In this document: piece by piece, positions 1 through 12,845 of the stretch
Position numbering within the stretch: position 1 is the first letter of the stretch
Layout of the letters: the number at the start of each line of letters is the position of its first letter
Assembly: GCA_023974075.1 (NCBI GenBank)
Contig: CM043801.1
Location: 21,755,236-21,819,235 of the forward strand
Length of the DNA: 64,000 bases
Reading direction: 5' to 3'
Origin: Chaenocephalus aceratus
Lineage: Eukaryota; Chordata; Actinopteri; Perciformes; Channichthyidae
The notes under the pieces: model-generated
Database searches by the model: none
What the model saw: the letters and a program-made list of their open reading frames with translations, nothing else
Told to the model about the DNA's origin: nothing
Translations under genes and position numbers: made by a program

Positions 1-190
1 CAATGGTGTGGTTTTCGTTTTGTGAAAAAGTGCAAATGCAGTGTTTGTATATAATTACATCACATATTTTTTTGCTGTTGGTCGTGAAATTGCTCCTGCT
101 GACTTGAGCCAGCCATTTTTTCCTCCGCTCTGTGTCAGTGGGGAAGCTGTACATTCATATTCCTTTCTCGGAGCGATTTGAGCACCCCCA

Positions 191-239
191 GGCAGCACAG
201 CAAACCATGGTGGCGACTAGGAGGCAGCACAGCAAACCA
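191..239. repeat. 17-bp direct repeat, two copies
   Basis: The 17 bases at 191-207 recur exactly at 223-239, giving a 32-bp period. The unit reads GGCAGCACAGCAAACCA. It may be a small local duplication; no function is suggested. Confidence 0.7.
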
Positions 240-343
240 GGACAACACGGAGGAAAATGCACCGACAAACTGCATGATATGCTATTCAATGTTTATTGAA
301 TTCCATGTATTTGCAATGGATGTTCCTAAAACAACACATTTAA

Positions 344-375
344 CATCATCATCATCATCCTGCTGCTGCTGCTGC
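344..375. repeat. Adjacent CAT and CTG triplet runs
   Basis: Five CAT units are followed almost directly by five CTG units. They fall in a short frame with no sign of being a gene. Confidence 0.85.
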
Positions 376-849
376 TAGTCCTTTGATAGTCACCTGTCGG
401 TCTCCTGTCCTTTCTGAAAGCCATAAAGATGACATTAGTCATTTAGATAACTTGTGTCCTCAATTACCAGGGGATTACTGAAACTACCATGAATTTAAGA
501 AAATGGTAGAAATTAATCTAATCTGAATTTTAAAGCATTACTTTAGATCCCCTCCCTAAATATATCAATAAACATTAGAAAGTGATGCTCCTGACTACCA
601 TACAAGTTTAAGAAGATAATATTGGTTTTAAAGAATTCAAAGCTATACATAAACAGCAACAGGCTCTTTAACCAAGGCACTGTTAGCCTAACATGTAAAC
701 TAGTTGTTCACACTAATCCTAATATTATCACTTAATATTAGCAAATTCTATTTTATTTTTTAAAACATATTGATGTAAATACATACACATATCGATTTGT
801 TGTATACATATTGCAAATCAAAACCTTTATTCACTAATAATTAACAAAA

Positions 850-1050
850 ATCGTAGTTCTATCTCCTGTTATCAATGCATTCACATTGCCCGCCATGAAC
901 TTCCGGGGAACGATCCTCGTCTACATGAACCACGTGACGATAACCGTTTTTGGACTTCCGTTGTCGTAACTCTTCTATTATATGGCTCTGGTGTGGTCCA
1001 CCTGCACGCACGGGATTCATCTTTGTACAGACACCGGAAATGACGTTTAA
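850..1050. promoter_or_regulatory. CpG-rich cluster with ETS and E-box motifs (candidate promoter or enhancer)
   Basis: I count 14 CpG dinucleotides in about 200 bp, near or above the number expected from base composition, while the flanks are strongly CpG-depleted. Three ETS-type cores are present (CTTCCGG near 900, ACTTCCG near 955, CCGGAAAT near 1034). There is also a CACGTGAC E-box near 931 and an ATGACGTT CRE-like site near 1040. This mix is common in TATA-less promoters. Promoter activity is inferred; a CpG-rich relic of a transposon or retrocopy is the main alternative. Confidence 0.35.
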
Positions 1051-2289
1051 CACTGCCAAAAACCCATAACTAGGCAGTATAGTTGATTGCATGTGACACT
1101 GACAGATTAAGGCTTTTCTGTATACCAAAAACAAATGACATTACATTTTCCCCGCCTACTTATTCAATTAGTTGTATATGTATTTTGTTTAGGTTGCTCC
1201 AAACATTTATAAAATAAAAAACCTCATTGATTTTGTAGGAAATACTTAATTGATTTCGTATAAAATACAAATTGAGAAAGCACATTATAATGTAGGATCT
1301 GCAAGATTTTAGTGAAAATGTGAATGTCATTATGATATTAGCTATGTACTGTATGAGATGTCTGAATAAAGAAGGCATAGTGCAGGAAGCTAAGAAAGAT
1401 TGAACAAGCAAACTATATTAACTAATTAACATGGCATATGCTTAAATCTCAAATTTAGAGATCTGAGTAATTACCTACCCTGTCAATTCTCACCCCATTC
1501 CCAAAGTTCAAAGCATATTAGCCTTGGTAGATATACCTGAGAATACACAAGATAAGCCTGGGTAAAGCCATCACTTTTTCAGGTCGTACCGTGCCAGGTC
1601 AACAGTAAAAAATGCAGCAAACCTTTGTTGGCCAAACAGTAATTAAGTCAGCCTATGTGTTTTCAGTGTCATTAATGTAATCCAAATCCCTTGTGGTATG
1701 AGGAAGGTAGAGTATGTGTTATATGAATTAAGGTTAAGGGCTAGTGGCCCTGAGACATTGATTTCCCCTCTCTCATGATTGGCAGAACGGGACAGCAGCA
1801 GGAATCTCTGAATCTTTAATTAGAGCTAATCAATGATGCTGTTGTCGACCATGCAGCACACTCATTCATCCTGGGTCACACTCATATGGCCAATATGCTC
1901 ACTCCAGTTTAGCCATAGCTATACACCAACATGTTATCGAGTTAACATTCATGCTCCAAATGTGGCATTCATGCTAATAAAACTCACTGATATATCAGGC
2001 ATTCTGAGGACAAATGCAGGAATCCTCCTAAAGCAAAAGAAAAGTATAAAATAAAACTGTTACATATAGTCATACAGTAAAAAAATGTAACTCTGTTCCA
2101 GCCTGATAGAGATAGAAAGAGACAGAGAGAGAGTTGGAAAGGTAGAATGGCACCCAAGGGAGCTGTGGAACATTCACACCAGTGCTCATCCATCTCTGGG
2201 ACATGAGGAAGGAAGCTGCCTGTAGCATGCCAAACAGAGCGAGCCCGACAGAGAATTCAACATGAGATGCTGGCCAGCCTTGAACATGT

Positions 2290-2335
<46 letters not shown>

Positions 2336-2347
2336 CACACACACACA
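2290..2347. repeat. CA/TG microsatellite
   Basis: About 28 CA units with one CG interruption near 2330. Reading frames through it give only His-Thr or Cys-Val runs. Confidence 0.97.
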
Positions 2348-2719
2348 ATCTCCTCCTTCAACTCCTCAATCACGTTTCACACCTTGCATACAAACACCAA
2401 TGCGGACCCCACCAGTGTAATTGGAATGGGGGCTCATACTTGCAGGGCCACATTTCTCTCTGGCTGGCCTTTGTCATGCGGTGACATAGTTAATCTGTTT
2501 TGCTAACATGCAGACTTTCATGGTGACTAATGTTCAGGCCCCTCTGCGTAGCCTTATCAAGACGCAATACATTCTAATGTCAACCCAACCTCACCCAGCA
2601 CTTCTGTTTCTTTCATGGGCCAGGAAATAATTCTTGTCTTTTGTCTTTTTTATGTAAAATGTAAAACATACAGTAAAATCAAAACCAGTGGAATTATTTT
2701 CTTTGCAGCATTAAATATA

Positions 2720-2757
2720 TTTCCAAAGGGAGTATGAATTCAGACTCCCTTTGGAAA
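2720..2757. repeat. Perfect 14-bp inverted repeat (hairpin)
   Basis: Arms 2720-2733 and 2744-2757 are exact reverse complements (left arm TTTCCAAAGGGAGT) around a 10-base loop. After one mismatch a further 3 bp pair outside. It is too short for a typical pre-miRNA. It could be the relic of a palindromic MITE. Confidence 0.75.
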
Positions 2758-5700
2758 AATACATATTGTAAATGTTCCACAGTCGGCATCAGTTAGCTTT
2801 TCATGCTTATCTGCAAGTAAAAAGACATTTACTGTAGGTGTCTTCCACAACTGGGCTTAATTTCATAGTTTTTAAGACATCTGGATTACATACAGTATAT
2901 CCCCTCTTTAAACTGCCTTTGACAGCTATAACTTTACATGCAGGTTCTAAAGGGTCTTATTCTCATATTTTTTGGCTCAAGCTAAACATATTTAACAGTG
3001 ACACCCTTTGCATAAAATGTAGTGTTACTACGATTTTAAGTGAGATGGCGCCACAGAAATGATGGTGTGTCTTCTTCTGCCAATAATCAACATAAGTGTG
3101 GATTCCTAGTATAAGCATCAGGCAAATGAAAACACAGTGATGTTCTATAAACAATGTCAGGTCAGGAACATGTGAGCAGAGCCCTACCTGACCCCCCACC
3201 CACCTTCCCTTGGGCGAATTTGACATTGAGTAGTGGGCAGCAAAGTTCAGAGAACCTCCACGCCCGTGGGTCTTTTCATAGTGGTTAGAAAAGGGTCCAT
3301 GCCAGACGCCCAGTCCTCTGGCAGTGGATATAGAGGTTCATGTCTGCCTCTATTTTTCTTTCATAACAGGCAGAATAAATTGGGATTCTTGTGGAATCTT
3401 AGATTATTGCACAGCTGAATGGCTGTTCTGCATTATTGCGTTCATATTTGATGCTGTTCATACACATCCAGAATGGCTTGCCAGAGGGAGCTGAAGGATG
3501 ACTTGTGCAATATTCAACATCCTGGGTATGCATGAATGTTTTGTACAGTCGTATTGGTGTTTTATTTCAGTTTTCAGGCAGCAACAAACTTGGGCATTGC
3601 CCCACAAAGGTATCCCGGACAGAAAATGACAACAGCCGCATGGTAGCTGACAGAAGGGCAAAACCTTGTAACACTGTTTACCTGCCCTCTGCCAGGAACA
3701 CAGTGCATGATGGGAAACAGAACTGACAGGTGAGGCCAATCAGTGGGTAGGAGGAATCAAGCTAAAGTTCTTGTGTCGCTGTCAGAGATGTGATCTCTGT
3801 CAGTGATGCTATGGTTCCACTTGATGGTCTGTCATGTCCAAAATGTGTTTAATTGGACTCAATTAGTCAGCTCAAGAGCTCATTGAGCATTATGCTAATT
3901 GGCGTGTGCAGAAGGGGTGACAGAGGGAAAATTGGCAGTGGCAGCTTGTGTAATCCTGTTGTGAGGGCATAGAGAGCTCTGCACAGAGGGGAAATTGATA
4001 CAGTTGACGACTTGAAACTCAAGACGGAGAGCTGTGGTTAACAGAAGCCACAGGTCCCCCTTCGTTTCCCCTTCTACCTCGCACAATTGTTCATTTTGAA
4101 AAGCTATTTGAAGTTCCTCCCTCCTATTAGTTCAAGCTTGTCACTCTGATGCCCCGTCTGTATAGGTAAGACAATCTGGGGAGAGTTGGGCTGGGGGGTG
4201 CTCCACTGCTCCCACCATGCTATCAGGTTAATTTCAGTTACATTAATAAAAAGCAGTAATGCATCTTAAAGTTCCTGATTTATCGGTAGCTCATCCCTGA
4301 AAGTGTGAATTAGTGTTTAAATGTACTCTTTAATAAGGAACGAAATGTTTCTGTATGTGTGTGAGGGCGTGTGGACTTGGCCGAGCCAGTGGGACAGAAG
4401 CGCTGATGTGTGCTACCGTTTAAAATAGCCCAGACAGACAGCTGAGCAGCTGTGACCTCAGGTCCCCGAAACTCTCAGTTACACTCACTGACCACTGCTC
4501 CTTGCAATGTGTGAGTATGTCTGTACCTACAGTACGATACACTGAATCTCCATACCCATTTACCCTTCACACTCTTTACGAGGCTAACAGAAAGCGTAGT
4601 TAAAAGTAATTTGCAGAATAACTCTGTTTCAGTGTCTGAGATTGCTCCCATTATTGTCCATATTTAAAAGCCATCCATGGCTTTCTGCGTCAGTCAGAGG
4701 AGGTTATTAAAGGATACCAAAAGGCTTTGGTTTTGTCAGGCAGGGACAATGCAGTTCAATTACAGCCAGGCAAAGACAAGTCACGATATCCTCCGACTGG
4801 GCATTCTCTTTGCTCTCGTCAGCAGCCTGGCTGAGTGTCTGACTGAGTGTCTGGCTAGACACTCAGCAACAAGCATGAAATAGACTCCAAGGATCAAATA
4901 CAGACTGTGTGCGATTGGAAGTGTACAACTGTGGGACAGGGTGTGTGAATGAGATCACCGGTGTGATGATTTTTGTGTTCATGAAAGTGTACAGTATGTG
5001 TGTGTGAGAGAGCGACAAAGAGAGTGCGAAGGAGCTTGTGGACAGTGTGTGCTTTAGCCAGGAAAGTGTTATTAGTTATGTGCTCCCAGGCTGATGGCTA
5101 TAACAGGGGGAGGAGTGGTGAGACTTGAAGGGCCACTGTCGCCTGATACATTGCCAACAAATGCTTTTATAACCACTGTGGAGAAAAAAAGACCATGGTT
5201 ACCCTGAACACCAATTATAAACATTACTCAGAAATATTTTTGCTTGAGTCCCATTGTACTGAATGCCTTTGAGATCCCATTGTAATTCTTTAGAATGTAT
5301 CTGGCTTTTTCTGGTAACGCTAAAATAATGTATTAAACATGAGATACACCTGATATAAGCCATAATTTCACTCTATTTGAATTTCATTTTGGGCATTTTA
5401 GCAGTTTGGGAGTCTCTCCACACACATGGCTCCCTTCAGGCTCACTGTCTGTTTATATGTGTCCTACAGTAGCTAAGACAGGCTAACAATTATGATAACT
5501 CTGCAGCTGACAGCACTGACTAATTTAGGGAAATTACAAGCCATGAATAGGCAACATTTCCCCTACAGGAGCAGCCAACAAGTCAGCCACACATCAGCTG
5601 AGCGGGCAAACTGTCACTGTCGACACCGCTGTCATCACCACTGACTCTCCTTTCCAGCAGCAAACCATTTGATGGCTTCTACAGTCCCCTCTGCACTATT

Positions 5701-6140
5701 CCTGGTGCAAACATGGACCGATATGTTTAGCAAGAGGCTTCCTGGATGCAAATAGAGAAGGTCAGACTATGACTGCTTGCACTGCCCACGCCCTCATAAC
5801 TCAGTCCAGTATGGTCAATGAAACACTGATGTGTTTTCAGGGACATGAAGCAATCCACTGTAATATAGTCTTATTGGTTTGAAGTATAGCTCAACATTTC
5901 GGGGATATATCCTCTTTGGGAGAAGAATAGATGAATACTACTCTGATATCTGTGTGCTAACTATGCAGCTCAGACATTTAGGCGATTAGCTTAGCTTAGC
6001 ATAACGACTAGATGCAAAGAGAACAGTCTAAAAATACACTTTCATCTTAAGCTCTCTACTTTCTGGAGTCTTGTGTCTCAAACAAGACACCATTTGTTAC
6101 GCTTTAGCCAGGCAATTATTGAATATAGTGTACTATACAC

Positions 6141-6430
6141 TAGGGCTGCTCGATTATGGAAAAAAACATAAGCTCGATTATTTGGGTCAATAATTGATAT
6201 CACGATTATTAAAAACGATTATCCATTTACTTTGAAAACATCAATTTATTGGAGAAATTTTTTTTTTCTTAACAGTTGATTACCCTGAACTTTAAGTATA
6301 CTTCAACTGAAAAACCAAAAAAAAAGTAATAATAAAAAAATTATCGTTTTATTTCGATTATGTTGTTTTCGTAATCGTTGCAAGCCATAATCGTAATTGC
6401 GATTACAATACGATTAATTGAGCAGCCCAA
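6141..6430 (+). mobile_element. hAT-type MITE, TAGGGCTG family, copy 1
   Basis: The 290-bp element begins TAGGGCTGCTCGATTA and ends TTAATTGAGCAGCCC, giving matched terminal inverted repeats. It is AT-rich inside and shares most of its length with a second copy at 49290-49565 in the same orientation. No clear target-site duplication remains here, so this copy looks older. Assignment to hAT rests on the 8-bp duplication around copy 2. It has no coding capacity. Confidence 0.8.
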
Positions 6431-7969
6431 GTAAAATGTTTCCTTTAATAGGTTCAGAAAGTATCACTGTGTGTGCATAATGTGGAAACCTCACTGTTTA
6501 ATATTCCCTTCTGAGGGAAGAGGCATTGTGAGTGCTGTGAGCATAACATATTTTAGAGCCTGCACACCTACTGCAACACAGTCTGTTCAAGTCCACACAG
6601 TCCTAAGAGGAATAATCAGGAACAAGTACCATGTGTGTAGGTCCACATTAATGAACATATTTTCAATTTATTAGAACTCTGATTGAGGGAGCTAATCAAG
6701 GCCTAAAGTGACTGATACTCTTTAAAGAGCAGGTACCAACACAGGCAGAGCACTTTTAATAAAGCTCAGGTACACTGTATCATACCGATACAAAAAAAAC
6801 ACAATGAGACACAAAACAAATGGCAAGTGACTTAAAATATATACATTTATACACATGCGAGGGTAAAGGGCTGTAAGTGAACTGTGGGTGCATTGAACGA
6901 CAGTCATTAACAAAACATACATGGAGGAACTCATACAGTATGATCCAAACAAATGTGGTTACAGAACATAAGATGTGACACATTTAAATTGCTAAAACCT
7001 TACATAGCAGCAAAGTAATGTATATTGCATGTATATGTGAGTAGTTAAGCGGGTCTTCTACTTTTAGGCAGAGTCAATGGTGAGTTACTTTTCAGTAGGG
7101 AGAGGGAGAGCTGTTTACAAAACAGGCAAGTTAATCGAGGAGGTATTTCACTGCACATAGACCCTTGTAAGTGTGTAGAGCTGTTTACCTTAGATACTGT
7201 ATCCATATAGCTTTTAGGGATTATCAGGTATAATACTGTATCTGCATAGCATTGACCGTACATTGAAACTCATTCACACTATTCATTCAGGTACTTAAGT
7301 GTACATTACATTAAGCATCCTCATCTACACAGAGCGAAAACAGATACACAGAGGAAGCCATTCTAGCAGTCACAGAGTCTTTTGTTGAAATTCCCTTTTG
7401 CTCCATCCCCATGAGGAATCATTTAAAAAACAAAATAAGATTTGCTTTTATTCTGTTGGAATTCCAAGGAATGGTCTGCTTAAGAGTGAGTGACGAGACA
7501 ACAGAGCTTATTTGACAAAGTGTAAGATAAATCCAGATAAAGATACAATGGATATATATATATATACCATAGTACTGTATAGTGTTAGCCATTGTGCACT
7601 ATTGCTTCTGTTTAGTGATTATACTGGGCAACAGATACACCCACATTTCTCTTTTTGTGTGTGTTAAATTGTATTTAAATCTGCATGGGACAAATCGACC
7701 TTTGAGAGAGGAAGATAAAACCTGACTTCGCACCATCAGTGAGATATACTGGAATAAAAACGATATATGATTTTCCGATGCTTCCTCAAATAAGGCCCTG
7801 ATCCTACCATAACCATTTTGATAACTTGATAGGTCATTCATGCATTAATGTGCAATTCAACAAGCAAACACACAAAACTGGATGCACAATAAACATTAGT
7901 AAAATCAACAATGTACAAGCTTTGTTCAAACATCCAAAATGTGTCCATTTCTGTAGTTGGCTTGAGTTC

Positions 7970-8918
7970 GAAAATGATGTGCATTCCTGCTTTATTTCTT
8001 ACAGAAATGATATCTCTTTAGGTTTATTTGCATTATTTTATACGTAGTATGAAGCAGACAAGCACAGTCCATTCATAGCTAAGGGAAACAACCCAATTAG
8101 CTCGATCAGTTAAGAGCTTTTTGTTGAATCAGTACCTCATACACTTTTCAAAACTTTCCACCTATATACAGTTACATACTATACACACCTGGTTTGTCTG
8201 CACAATGTGTTCAGCCGTGCAAGTGTGCCCGTGCTCTACCTGTGAACTCATTACATTCTAATCCCCACCAAGGTACACAGTCATTAGAGTATAACACATC
8301 TGCTGTTCTGAGCCAGGCACCCATGGGATTGATCTATCAATCTATCATGCATTCCTTAATCCTCCAAAAGAAAATGAGTCGAGTTTTCAAATGAATTCTT
8401 CTGCCTGGCTGGCAGATGGTGCAGTGGCCGTGATGGTGTTTTTAGCTCCGAAAGATAAGCAAAAACCAACAGCAGTAAAATAAGCTGGCTATATTTGTAT
8501 ATGTGAAACGTGAATGTGAGTCGATATGTGTAAGCGTTTTTAAGTCAAATCAGAATGATGCTGACCCATTCTGACAACAAAAGGTGTGATATGTGAGTGA
8601 TGGGGCTGTATTGATGTCTGTAAACATAAACGTCCAGCCCCCAAAACAGCCTAGAAGCAGCCCGACTAATTTTAGAAGATCAGCGTGCATGAGATAAGCT
8701 TCATCAACATCAGTGTTGCTGAAGGACAACAAGTTCCTGCACGTGTCCTCTTCTCTTCCACAACTTGTCTTCTTTGCCGATGTTCTGTTATAACCACCCA
8801 TCAATGGCAGGAGAAAGGATACTATGCGTGATATGTATATGATATGAGTGTCTCTGTGCATGTATGTGGATCCTAGAGGAGGCAGGGGTCGGTGGGGGAT
8901 TCACAGAAGATGCTGGAA
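7970..8918 (-). other. Probable 3' untranslated region of gpc5
   Basis: This sequence directly follows the gpc5 stop codon on the minus strand. The left limit is set by two AATAAA hexamers about 0.9 kb downstream of the stop. The true end could be shorter or several kilobases longer, since other AATAAA matches occur at 7447-7452 and 6667-6672. No coding frame is evident. Confidence 0.4.
7991..8028 (-). terminator. Candidate poly(A) signals for gpc5
   Basis: On the minus strand AATAAA occurs at 8023-8028 and again at 7991-7996. The positions suit cleavage shortly to the left, but cDNA or 3'-end reads would be needed to choose between these and hexamers further downstream. Confidence 0.35.
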
Positions 8919-9103
8919 TCAGAACAGGGTCCATTGCAGGCAAAGTGCAGCAAAGAGCAGTGCGAGGCTCCAGAGCCGTGCCCAGCTGGAAGTCGCTGAG
9001 CCCCCTATCACCTTCACCGAGGGGGGCTTGGAAGGGTTCTCGCGTGGGCTTTCACCTCCAGGCTGTCTCCCCAAGGGCTTCCCTCCACTTGAGGCTGTAT
9101 GTG
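8919..9103 (-). CDS. gpc5: Glypican-5, last coding exon (GPI-anchor signal)
   Basis: This exon encodes the last 60 residues of a glypican, a heparan sulfate proteoglycan held on the outer cell surface by a GPI anchor, where it modulates growth-factor signalling. The acceptor reads gttacag, preceded by a pyrimidine-rich stretch. The first two bases, CA, complete a serine codon begun by the T that ends the exon at 23917-24058, so the phases fit exactly. The residues start HTASSGGKPLG and continue as a flexible, Pro/Gly/Ser-rich stalk. A small-residue cluster, GGSATSS, is the likely omega-site region. It is followed by the hydrophobic tail LWSLALLFAALCLQWTLF and a TGA stop at 8919-8921. This is the classic layout of a GPI-addition signal. 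Glypican-5 is chosen from the upstream exons, because the tail alone is poorly conserved. The ORFs on the opposite strand here are shadows. Confidence 0.85.
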
Positions 9104-11976
9104 CTGTAACAGACAGAAACATAGAGAAAAGGTGAGAGAGAAACAAACAGAGAGAAATGGTTTAGCTCATCACTGTAATCATGCTAATCTGCTATAATGT
9201 TCAGAGTCCTTTAGGCTTGTAGAATTGTATATGAGGGGCTTTTCATCATCCATTCTAATCCCCTTGTCTCATTCCAAGGGACAAAAAACAATCACATAAA
9301 AATGATGAATGATTATGTCTGTTACAGTTAAAGTGAGTTCATATGTACATCAGAAGAAGCACAGCTGTGTTTCAGTTGAAAGCGCCAATAAATTATTTGA
9401 AGAGTGCTTTAAATATTTCAAAAGATGTTTTACAGCCACTGTGTTACTATTCAGCTACCAACACATTTTTAAATCCTTCTGTCTCAGTGATAAAACGGTG
9501 CCACTGTTTTTTCTGCCCCATGTGACTGAAATTAAGAACTGTCATCTCCACACACATATCATGATGGAGGGTTGACCATGTGTCTAATATCCAGCAGCAG
9601 ATGATGAACAACCTTAACTGCGTCATTACGGCCAATCAGAGATAAATCAAGGTGGTGAGGGTAAAGCGGATATTAAGAAACGATAACAATTCCAGTCCCC
9701 AAGACACACATAAAGTTACACAAACCACTTTTTCTGTCTACTGACATCTGTCTCTATTGATGAAATACTACTGTAGCTTTTCTTCAAGAGGACTGTTCTC
9801 GTGAATCAATGAATTATTTTCCATTGACAAACTTCATCATCGCCCTGCCTCTAAACCACCTACTTTCTTCCGTTTGTGTTTGCGACAGATTGTTGATGTC
9901 TCTAAAATGAAAAGGAAATGATTCTCTCTGCTTATTAATCATCCTTCTTCCCGCTCTACTTTATGCATTCCAAACCCAGCCCAGATATGTTCATCATTAG
10001 ACAGATTATCACGTTCAGCGCAGCAAAGTGCACCCCACACTTCCAGTTACCAATTAAGTTAACCTACATCAATAAGACCTTACAAGTGCCGTCAATTTTC
10101 TATGTGCACATGTGCTGTGCTAGGGACTCTGCAAGCTTTGTGTGAGCTCTCAAAGAAGGATGGCTCATACCCATAGATTCTGAAATAAACAAATAGAGCC
10201 ATGGCCGAAGAAAAGAAGAATACCTCAGCCATACTAAATTCGAGTCTCAAAATGTGTCTTTATGCTGTCACTGTCAGAAAAATAGGCCAAGTTTGCAATG
10301 ATTCCCAGCAGTGTGTAAAACTGAGTGTGGGTATACTAAATTGACAGTCAGGTGTGTGATAAGTTATCAGATATTGCATCCATATAAAATGGCAAAAATA
10401 TGGCACCCACCGACACACTACCTTTGAACACCTAACTAAATCTTTACAGACATAGAAATACAAAGCGTATTTCTCTTTTAAGGCTGACATCGAATAAGAT
10501 GTTTTCCTTTCACACTTGGCATCTAAGAATGCATTCTTTTGTAGCACATCCACCCATCCCTACTGTGCCCTATGGGTCTGTAAGCATGCATGTATTTGTG
10601 AGTAGGGATAGGCAGGGCTCTGGAGAGCGAGGGGAGTGTTTTCCGTGCCAATGGTTTTTGTTGTTCCAGTAGACAATAGACAAAGACATCATTTATTCTA
10701 AATCAGATTGCTGTTATTGTCTTAATGGAAATGGGCTGCATCTCATCGGGGAGATTTCAGTAAACAGCATTTGGAAGGGCCAACGCAGCACTAACACTAC
10801 TCCACTGCAGGCTAACCAACTGGCTAATTAATGGAGCAGGTCCATGTCAAAACAAAGAATAACGGCATAGAAAAAGCACTGGCACTTTGGAATGCATGGT
10901 GTTGGAAAGCCTTGTGATATTTGAACTATGAAATAAAACTAATCATCTAACATGGTCTGTTTTAAGGTAAAGCCAAACCAGGCGATTGCCTAGAAGGCCA
11001 CCAGCTGCGAGGGGCATAAAAGAGAACAGATGAGATATTGTAATTTACCTCATGGCTTGTTTGTATTAAAATGCCTTTGTGTTCATAAAGCTCACACACG
11101 ACTCAACAAACCCTCACAACAACATTCAGGACATGGATGAGGAATACTTCTTGGACCCAAAGAGGTGTCCAAAATGTGATGGATGGATCAATGCTTCAGT
11201 AACACCGGTGAATCAGTTTGAGATATTGTTTACACTCAGAATGAGAATATCTCTTATAAATAGAATTAGACACTATTTAAAGAGGACATTGTTGCAAAAC
11301 CGTGAGTGGTTTGATTCTAAAAAACAGATCAACATCTGTTGTGAAATAGACAGTTTAAGTGCTTCAAGACACAGCTCTGCCATTTACAGGCGCAGTAGAA
11401 TATAAGACATAGTTAATATTTTATATACTGACATTTTATGTTATGCAGTAACGCAATGTGTCATATTTATCTAATACATTGCTTTTAAGCCATTTCCCCA
11501 CATTTTTCAACATTGCTTTTGTCACATTTACAATGAAAAGGATCTCAAAATGTGAGGAAACCTTTTAGATTTCCAGTCTGTTTCAAATGAAGTTTTAACC
11601 GATTTAAGTTTCTTCCCCAGCTATTAGGTCCTAATAATGTTTATAGTGTATATATACAATAAATATTCATGACTTCACATATGCCTGGCTTTTTTATGTG
11701 AGAAACAACTATACTGCAATAGTGTGGAAATGTCATGATAATATTTACAAATACAGTTATACAACGGAAGAGCAGAAGCAGTACAAACTTGGTAAAAGCA
11801 TTATTGTATGTTAGTTATGTTCCTAAAAGAAAGCAAAAACTAAAAGTACAATGAAATGAAAAACCATGAGGGCAGGAGGATAAAGGAATGTCATGTTGTT
11901 GTCATAATGAGACAATGTTAGCAGATAAGCTGGGCTTCATAAGCTGGCTCATGTGTAAATCCCCCAAATATGGTGG

Positions 11977-12060
11977 AGGAAAGAAAAGGGAGAACAAGAA
12001 AGAGCGACAAACAGAGGGAGGGAAGGAGGGAGAGATGACGGAGAGGGTTGGAAGAGGGAA
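11977..12060. repeat. Purine-rich (GA/GGGA) tract
   Basis: An imperfect run of G and A with few interruptions, of low complexity. A second, G-richer tract lies at 12769-12845. Confidence 0.7.
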
Positions 12061-12768
12061 ACAGTCAGTTTGGCTTTTCAGTATGAGTATGATGATCCAT
12101 TGTCACTCGTATCAAGACAGATTGTATAAATCATCCCGAGCGACATCAAGGCTGTGCGATGGCACGTAGAGATGCTTCTTCCAATATAACAACAGTCAAT
12201 GACATATTTTCCCCAGCAGTACAAGACAAATGTGATTTGATTGGAAAAAAGCTTTATAATAGACAACAAACAGTGGCAGAAGAAAACATGGTGATGGAAA
12301 CCAACAGAATTGAAGTGCTAAGGGGAAGAATTGTGTACATATGTGTCAATATGTGTATGTGGATCCTATAATAGAATACATTGTGGGTTTTGCTTTCATT
12401 TCTCATTAGAGACATGGCCATGGCGAGGAAGAGGATGGGGGATCATGTCACACATCTGAACATCCAACACTGATATATAATGACTGTGGTACCTTCATAC
12501 ACATATAGTGCAAGTAAGGAACACAGCTGAATCCCAACCTATAGCTTGTTAAAGAGGGGTGTTCTGTCTTCTGCCACCTTGCTGACCTTTTCATTGGCTA
12601 AGTGTGTGAGAAATGATTCATAGAGTCCTCTGTCACTAATGCTCCTCCAGATGGGTAGATTGTGTGTTTGGAAGAGCCTCAATTTCCCTCTGGCCAAGGA
12701 GCAACAACAGCTGCTTCTAACAAGCCTGGCCACGGCACTGAAGAAGAGGTGGACCTCAGGCTTTAGCC

Positions 12769-12845
12769 AAGAGGAAGGAGGGATGGAAAGGGAGGGGAGG
12801 GAGAGAGGAAGGGAGGAATAAGGGTTGGAAGGTGAGTGGGAGGAA
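12769..12845. repeat. G-rich purine tract, possible quadruplex former
   Basis: Repeated GGGA/GGAAG blocks include several GGG runs close together on the plus strand. A G-quadruplex is possible but would need measurement. Confidence 0.6.

Larger units (their letters stand above)
1..7969. other. Region downstream of gpc5, no gene recognised
   Basis: No exon of a known protein is recognisable here on either strand. The short ORFs lack splice context and family resemblance. In human, GPC6 lies beyond the 3' end of GPC5, but no glypican exon is visible in this stretch, so the next gene is probably further left. What can be seen: a short direct repeat, CAT/CTG triplets, a CpG-rich cluster, a CA array, a perfect hairpin and one hAT-type MITE, listed separately. 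The rest looks like unique AT-rich DNA. Confidence 0.5.

Noticed and set aside
8848..9146. Plus-strand frames opposite the last gpc5 exon
   Set aside because: They are shadows of the minus-strand exon, which has the splice phase and GPI signal.
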